Shown here: piece by piece, positions 57,781 to 64,000 of the stretch | How the letters are laid out: each line of letters opens with the position of its first letter | Numbering within the stretch: position 1 is the stretch's first letter | Origin: Kingdonia uniflora | Taxonomy: Eukaryota > Streptophyta > Magnoliopsida > Ranunculales > Circaeasteraceae | Assembly: GCA_014058105.1 (NCBI GenBank) | Contig: JACGCM010002299.1 | Location: 124,001 to 188,000 of the forward strand | DNA length: 64,000 nt | Direction: 5' to 3' | Position numbers and translations under genes: made by a program | Notes under the pieces: generated by a model | The model's input: the letters and a program-made list of their open reading frames with translations, nothing else | What the model was told of the DNA's origin: nothing | Databases searched by the model: none

Positions 57781-59148
57781 TGCGCAAAACAATCTCTTCG
57801 ATCCGTATTGTGAGTTACAATACCACCCTCGTTGGAATTTACCTTTGCGCAAGCCCACCCTCTTATTTGGTAACTATTCCGTCTGGAGTTGCTTTAAGCA
57901 ACATCGAAGAGATTCAGTGCTTTATCCAACACGTGTAATAAAGGTTAAAACATACCTTAACATATATGCGCATTGGTGAAGCGACTTCATCCGATGTTGA
58001 TATATTCCCAGTGCTTTATCCAACACGTGTCTAATGGATATGGAACTTGAAGACCTGTAAGATAGGATAAATCCGAGGACCGGCAGCAATCTTGATGAGT
58101 TACAAGGGTACCAAGCACGAGCAAGTGTAAAGCTACTGTGGATGGCCTAGAGCTTAAGCAATTTCTGTCCAAGAAGGTTAGCATAGCCAAATACTTGACC
58201 TTGTTCTCTACACTTTTGTTTACTTTTGCTGCTTTCAGATAGAGCCTGTATTATGAGTAAAAACTATTAAGTAACCATTTGAAGTATAGAGAGAGAGACA
58301 GAAAAATGTACGCTAAGATGCAATGAACCAATATCTTTGAGATCTCTATAACTTCGAAAACTCATTCTAAGGTCTGGCTGACCTGTGGTTACAAGTACCC
58401 AACATTGCTTAGGTCATTCTCTACGTCTTTACGAGCAAAAGAAGGCAGTGGAAGGGGTTTTGTCATCTGTTATATGCCTCTACTAGACGTGTCTGGGCAA
58501 ATTTGATATATAGTATAAAAAAACATAGAGAGGGGACCTAAGCAATATTGCGTCTTCAAAACAAGTAACAAATTGCAGATGACACTACAACTATCATAAC
58601 GGGCCAAGTAATACGATAAAATGTTCATTATCAAAGAACATTTTATCTGCAGTTGGTTATCAAATCACATTTTTACTAAGACCAAAACATAAAATGTCGC
58701 ATTATCAAAAATTTACCCGGGCACATTTTATACCAAAGCAGAGATAAGAATATAACTAATCAACTGTAGAAAATCAAAATATAAAAAAGAAAACTAAAAA
58801 GCACATAAGAAAGGCCTCACACACATTTTTATGTATAACAGGCCAAGGAAAGACATAGTTAATATTTACACCTAATAACCTGTGAGAAGAAGATATTTGA
58901 AGAAATATATATATTTTTCCTAAAAACTATTGAAAAGGAGGCGAGTAAGTTGTTGGGCAAGTAGGGAGTAAGAGATAGAGAATGAGAGAATACCCTGTGA
59001 AGTGATTTGTGCAGGGCAAGTAGGCGAGATGAAGGTTGCTGGGGAATTTTTTTCACAAGTGGTTCCATGGCACACACATCGTACCAATTTAATGAATAAG
59101 ATTCCACATGAAACTTCATTTGCCTTAGTAGGCTGTAAAGTGTAAACA
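57781..59148. other. Right flank of the inverted duplication, no gene recognised
   Basis: A 22-bp direct repeat occurs at 57915-57936 and 58009-58030, and 11-bp inverted words (AATCTCTTCGA / TCGAAGAGATT) lie near 57789 and 57904. No protein family recognised in the short open frames. Confidence 0.5.
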
Positions 59149-59149
59149 T

Positions 59150-59182
59150 GCAACAATAACAATAACAATAACAATAACACTT
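59150..59182. repeat. AATAAC microsatellite
   Basis: Perfect tandem copies of the hexamer/trimer mix CAATAA. Confidence 0.85.
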
Positions 59183-59224
59183 CTACAAAAAAAGTGTAAC
59201 AATAACACATGCAGTCAAGGGTAT

Positions 59225-59411
59225 ATCTATACATCTCTTTTGGGATTTCTATCTTTGACGCAGCAATTGTTAAGCAAGTAATCCCGGGCACTTGGAGCAA
59301 CCTTTTACTCCTAAAGAAGAATCCTTGGGTCAAAAATTGATCAAAGAGGGTAACTCCTAAAAACACGGTCTTGGGTTTAAGCTCCCATTTCTGTCCTAGC
59401 TGCATTTTCAA
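59225..59411 (-). pseudogene. Cyclin-box exon fragment (SDS-like)
   Basis: Minus strand reads KPKTVFLGVTLFDQFLTQGF, then SKRLLQVPGITCLTIAASKI. Cyclin boxes have L-x-x-x-T-L-x-L-A-V-x-x-L-D-R-F-L followed by LQ-x-x-G-I-x-C-L-x-x-A-S/T-x-x-E; the wording is nearest the plant SDS/solo-dancers type. The conserved R of DRFL is Q here and the E is in place. Only one exon is present and its continuation runs into A/T-rich noncoding DNA with the microsatellite. Probably another captured or dispersed gene fragment. Confidence 0.65.
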
Positions 59412-59522
59412 AGAAAAATGATAATAAGAGTGTCAAATATCATTAGTAAGCTATTGCTAATGTGGAGACTTTGTACTTTTAGCAATTATAGTTTTATACC
59501 CCATATGTATGTTCTCAAAATT

Positions 59523-59758
59523 CTCTTCTTCTTTTTTGTTTGGTAACTACAGGTATCTGGGCAATTCATTGCCCACGGACCGCCAGTTCCCGACTAGATC
59601 CTCTAAGGCTCGTACAAATAGCCCACAAACCACACGAACCGGGCAAGCCGACACAAGGCCGACATGCTCATACCAACTCGAAGCCCACACAGGGGTGAAA
59701 ATCGAACCCTTGACCTCTCCATGGTGGGTAGGCAAAAGAGCACAAGGTAGTTGGTCTT
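59523..59758 (-). mobile_element. SINE-like element (tRNA-derived?)
   Basis: On the minus strand the sequence starts AGACCAACTACCTTGTGCTC, has a B-box-like GGTTCGATTTT about 50 bp in, and ends in an A-rich tail (AAACAAAAAAGAAGAAGAG). Short direct repeats AAAATT (59517-59522 and 59759-59764) flank it. Length (~236 bp), internal promoter and tail fit a plant SINE; the A box is weak. Confidence 0.5.
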
Positions 59759-59888
59759 AAAATTGTTAAGAGATCAAAGCATGGGAAAAATGATGTGTAT
59801 TAGTGACAACCTCCGTTGAAGGATAAGATTGAGACTTCATTGATTATGATAATCATACCTCTACAATCCACAATCCATAGAACCATTA

Positions 59889-60342
59889 TTAATCGCTGGT
59901 GTCAAGGACAAGACTGAGATCTTCATTTGTGAAATTAAGAATGACTTCCTTCCCTCGACTCATCAACCATTCAAAGTATGTACAACCATCTTCCATGTTA
60001 AACAGCTGAAAAAGCCAATTTAATTTGCAAAAAATGAGGTTGCAGATATAAGTTTCTATGGTTGCAATTTTGCTACTAATTTCGGGCGAAGGTACACATT
60101 CGTAAACTTTCAAATATTTTACCGTTGCATCGGAAATCGGCCAAACATTGAATAGATTTTTATTCGAGATAATCACAGATTTCATCATCCTCGGCAGTGA
60201 GAAATGTAAAACGTTGTCTTTCGTTCCAAATTTTGGTCACTCCAATGTCGATAACAAATTTTCTATAAATAGGGTGAATCGTTGATCCTCTGACAGAAGA
60301 ATGCTCGGACGCGATTTGTTTGTTTAATGGGGAGATTAGCAC
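59889..60342 (-). pseudogene. Unrecognised open frames, possibly one small gene
   Basis: Two overlapping minus-strand frames (60160-60342 and 59889-60188). The second contains GCTYFEWLMSRGKE, faintly like the end of a GRF-type zinc finger, but the cysteine pairs expected upstream are not clear. No start or family can be given with confidence. Confidence 0.3.
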
Positions 60343-60512
60343 TACATATCATCCCCACAAGTCGTACTGATTTCTTTCCCGCCAAGCCTAAAAGACTTTG
60401 ATAGTTACCAATTTTGCCCTTAATATTTGTGCACATCTATTTTTAAACAACAAGCATGTTCATGTTCTTTGGTAACTTAGAGACCCTGGCCCAACAAAAA
60501 TTTATCTTACTC

Positions 60513-60515
60513 TAA
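60513..60515 (+). repeat. TAA target-site duplication (left)
   Basis: TAA directly before the element start; matched by TAA at 63217-63219. Confidence 0.55.
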
Positions 60516-63216
60516 GAGTATCTCCAATAGAAAGGTGTGGGAGTGGGAATCCTCACACTCACCACTTAAATTTCCTTATAGGCGAGTCGAAATAAGATCT
60601 CTCACTCCCACTCACCAAAAAAAAATAAAAAATTCACACTCTAGGAAAAAATCTCCAATCGCATCTTCACCACAAGCGCCTCAAAACTGAGTCTCACTCT
60701 TTTTCAACTTAACTCTCTTTTTTTTTTACACTTCACAGCATTCTGATTTTTTAACACACTATACCACTTCAAAACTGAAAAAAAAAATATATATATCGAG
60801 ATATTGCAAGAATATGAAATACAAGACAAGTTGGAATAAAGAACCATATTGACATAAAGTTTTAAATATCACATCACAAATGTTTCGCGCATAAAACTAA
60901 ACACTAAACGATAGTTTTGAACATCAAAATGTAAAACCCAAGAATTAATCACGTCTTTGACGGGTGTTAAGCTCGTGCACTTCATCCTCTAAAACAGATA
61001 TGGATTCTTTTCTTTTTTTCTATTAAGTTGTGACTCCCTCTCATCCCGTAGTTCATTGAAATCATCTTGGGCCTGTTGCCACCGCGCCACGAAATCATCT
61101 TGGGACTGTTGCCACCACTGCGGGAAATGGTTCTCCTTCTGAACTGTCCAATCATACACAACTTGCCTAATACCGGCTACCATACGTCTATACTCGTCAG
61201 GTGTTGTGGCAAAATCAGGTTGGAAATAATAATACATGATTAATTATAATATGATACATACTATTAAATTCAATATATCTATAAAGTTAACTAATAGAAA
61301 AATGATGAGTTTAAATATTTACCACGGTATAATACATCTCTGAAGATAGAACTTCAGTCACCTGCTGATCCATCATATGTGGTATAGGTAGATATACATC
61401 TTCATCGGCTTGCCTTACCCTTAACTGCCAATCCATCTCATAACATACATCTAATGTTTTCTGACTCTGAGAAAACTGGAACTCCTGTGGTATCGATTGT
61501 GTTAACCCTCATGGAATAACAACCCTTCCTCTAAAAGTAGATGGTCCAGCAACATATGTGTTTGCCAATCGTGAAAAGTCTGACAAAATATATGATTTGG
61601 CCACCCTAGCCCAGAATGACTAGTAAGAAATTCCCTTTAGAATAAAGGGCTCAGCGTCAATCCATCCGCCCTTCTGCATGTCTGAAAGATAAGTACTACA
61701 CAAGTATCAATCAAGTCCAAACATATCAACGTCGCAAGGAACCCACTGATATCCAAGCACCTGTACACTGCATCTCTCTCCCAAGTACCAAACATGGGGT
61801 ATGCTAGGAACAAGTAATGTTACCCTCTTCTTACTAAGCATAAATGCATGATGCACCTTTAACCCTTCATCATCCATATATTGCTCCACATATAAAACCA
61901 ATGGCTCCCATTGAGTATTTTCCAAAGCCCGCAACTCAACCTATACCCTAGCATCGATCCGACAGTTGGCTAAATACCCCATGTGTAATGCCCTTTAGCC
62001 TATTATCATCCATCTCCGTCAATATCTAGGAAAGAAATCCACCGGATCTGCATCGGTAATCAATGGGTGCATAACGCCGAAATACTCGTAAAACTAGTAC
62101 TGAAGAAGTGGTCACATCAGTCAACTGTTTTTCACAACAAAGCATGAACATATCCATCGTAATATACAATGCACCAAGAATAGATGACCCCTAATCAAAA
62201 TCATGCAAGTAATCTACATTTACCAACGATTTCAAGTACCCCAATCTAATCGAGCTGTTTTGGTTGGAGAAAAAACATTCAGACATAGTCAGCAATAAAA
62301 ACGTACGAGTAAAATAGATAATAGTATCCGGTTCCATGTTCATCTCCTTTACGTATTCAATCAATGGACCATTTTAGATTGTCATTGATTTAAATGTATG
62401 ACTCATTAGACCCGTAAGCAAATCCTCATAGATGCTGACTTCTTCAAAAGCAACGTCTTAAGCTAATGGAACTGTAAAAGTCATCCCGTCAGAATTCTCA
62501 ACATCATGTAGAAGTTAATCAACGTAAATCATACCTCTCCCTCGGGAAAATGGAAGGTGTGCGTCATCGGCCACCATCTCTCTACAATGGCTCTGACGAG
62601 ACATCTATCGAATCTCCCCATTTGTAAATCAAAATAATTCTAAGCAAGGTTGTTCACAAAAATCATTTTGCTCATCCAATAAATTGGTATTCCATATTGT
62701 CCAAATCTTTTTCCAACCCCCACACATCGAACTACTCGTATCCTACACGAATGATAGGTTTTAACAAACAATGTTTGAACGAATTGTTTACGGTTTAAAC
62801 GGATGATACATTGCAAAATTAAAGCGTGAAACGAACTGTAAATTACGAAATTGCATACCTCGGGTTTACCCACGTCATCCGAGATGTAAGTTGGTTCTCG
62901 TGAGAGGGTCTCGATACTCCGTAACGTCTCCAAAGTCTCATTCCCCATTGGCACCGGATGTTGAGGTCCATTTCGGTGTAAACCACATTCGAAAGTGTTA
63001 ATTCGTCGTCTCCCTAAACGTCGGCCTGTCTCGATACTTAGTTGAAAGACGTCTATCGTATAGGTGTGCGTCTGTCGTAATAGCGCACACTTTTACGATA
63101 TACACCTAAAAACTTCACTCCCACACTTTTTTTTATGCTATTGGAGTTCAAGGAGGTGTGGGTATGGGAATCTCCGCACAATAAAAATCCCACACCTATT
63201 TTTATTGGAGATGCTT
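60516..63216. mobile_element. TIR element (2.7 kb) carrying a PMD gene
   Basis: Left end GAGTATCTCCAATAG and right end (complement) AAGCATCTCCAATAA are imperfect inverted repeats. Both continue with GGTGTGGGA-rich words, which also recur inside the right end (63110-63190). The 3-bp TAA flanks suit a PIF/Harbinger-type target duplication, though the class is not proved because no transposase is present. The interior encodes a decayed PMD protein. Confidence 0.6.
60989..62990 (-). pseudogene. Plant mobile domain gene, second family, decayed
   Basis: From right to left on the minus strand: a leader GLHRNGPQHPVPMGNETLET then LSREPTYISDDVGKPEV (62870-62990), a PMD core LVRAIVERWWPMTHTFHFPE (62530-62600; family R-W-x-P-E-T-H-T-F), a block ALENTQWEPLVLYVEQYMDD then HVWYLGERCSVQVLGYQWVP (61707-61934), and a C-terminal charged tail (60989-61237). 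MAIN-like proteins follow this order. Stops and frame changes separate the blocks. It is only distantly similar to the PMD gene at 17-19 kb. Confidence 0.65.
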
Positions 63217-63219
63217 TAA
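63217..63219 (+). repeat. TAA target-site duplication (right)
   Basis: Pairs with 60513-60515. Confidence 0.55.
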
Positions 63220-63698
63220 AAAGATATTAATCCTAAATAAAAATTTGGAGGGACAAATTATGTTAAATCTCAAAATAATTGGAAGGGTGAGCAAGAGATT
63301 CAATGGTTCAAATTTCATGGAAACTTATCATAATCGGCCTCCGAAATTTAGAGAAGTTTGTGACTTAAAATCAAAGTTTGAGAATAAGCGCCCCATAGAT
63401 GCTTGACTGGATTTAATTGTCGCATGGCACGATAATTAACCTTAGCTGTTGTACATGTTCGGAACTATGGGAAGGAACAAATATACGCATGTGCCCTCTA
63501 CATTTGGTAGCATTTAATTTACTAGAACTACCCTTGAAACCATAGGCATGCTAAATATTCTCATACACAAAACTCGTGTATTTATACGAAATTTCCTGAT
63601 GTGACACATCAAGAGATCAAAAAATTTGTTCTATTTGGGATTATGTGGGTCCGTTTTATCAAGGAGCGAGCCTTTTGTTTTGGAAAAAGTTGATACAA
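63220..63698. other. Intergenic, nothing recognised
   Basis: A/T-rich, no coding or repeat signal seen. Confidence 0.4.
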
Positions 63699-64000
63699 AC
63701 TTAGAGCAACTCCTAAAGTGCCTCACTACCTTGGATTTTAAGCTGCCACATCAAATTTTTGTCCTCCAACAGTGTTTGACTGACTTGGATTTGAGTATCA
63801 AAATCCAAGTCTCGGTCTTGGATTTTTAAGACGCGATTGGGCGCCCAAGTGTTGGGCGCCTGCTCTGCTTTTAAACAGGCGCCTAAGACTTAGGCGCCCA
63901 ATTGTTTTTTCTTATTTTAAATCAATCTTAAAAAGAAAAAAAAAATCAAATTGGGCGCCCAAGTGTTATGCGTCTGCTTAAATTAGTTTAAAATCCAAGT
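63699..64000 (+). mobile_element. End of a TIR-like element with GGCGCC palindromes, cut by window edge
   Basis: Begins TAGAGCAACTCCTAAAGTGCC, a terminus style of plant non-autonomous elements. It then has at least four palindromic words TTGGGCGCCCAA / AGGCGCCT between 63838 and 63962. The stretch 63836-63903 can fold back on itself. The other terminus lies outside. Confidence 0.5.

Noticed and set aside
59570..59760. tRNA gene (GGTTCGAT box)
   Set aside because: No cloverleaf can be drawn and the A box is weak; a SINE-like element fits better.

Overview
The window is plant nuclear DNA, probably from a eudicot. It has land-plant gene families (class II trehalose-phosphate synthase, QWRF/DUF566, F-box DUF295, plant mobile domain), Ty1/copia, Ty3/gypsy, CACTA, LINE and MULE elements, and short interrupted exons. 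The species cannot be read from the sequence. Almost everything is transposon or duplicated, decayed gene material. The only long intact protein-coding frames are two related F-box genes. Boundaries were read by eye and are good to about 10 bases unless a terminus is stated.

Layout. 1-5241: a broken Ty3/gypsy element on the minus strand, plus a second, internally deleted copy of its leader and gag in the opposite orientation (1-1036). 5242-~11712: a CACTA element with a CACTACAAC terminus and arrays of TGACGT. It carries consecutive minus-strand fragments of four unrelated host genes: trehalose-phosphate synthase, a QWRF/augmin-8-type protein, SKI3 and fructokinase. 11780-12115: LINE debris. 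12209-12469: a short Mutator-type element with a perfect 10-bp target-site duplication. 12535-13911: an intronless PRP31 (spliceosomal U4/U6 protein) copy with one in-frame stop. 14313-19050: a decayed plant-mobile-domain (PMD) gene with repeated coiled-coil exons.

20597-57780 is a giant imperfect inverted repeat. The left arm is 20597-37095 (16.5 kb), the right arm is 43056-57780 (14.7 kb), and the spacer is about 6 kb. Shared breakpoints in both arms allow the history to be ordered. A block of about 11 kb (from ~18.1 kb to 29.3 kb) was first duplicated in tandem. The second copy then lost a copia element and the F-box gene. The whole was then duplicated in inverted orientation, and the arms afterwards gained private indels. 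The arms hold four copies of an acetyl-CoA-carboxylase (ACC1) gene fragment, PMD exons, CACTA ends, copia remnants and the two F-box genes. The spacer holds a scrambled eIF5B copy and a decayed DUF295-like gene.

57781-64000 carries a cyclin-box exon fragment, a SINE-like element, a TIR element (60516-63216, TAA target duplication) around a second decayed PMD gene, and the start of another repeat-rich element running off the right edge.

The genes do not form a pathway. What links them is gene-fragment capture and duplication. Transcription across the inverted arms could give long double-stranded RNA matching ACC1, F-box and PMD sequences; that is inference.
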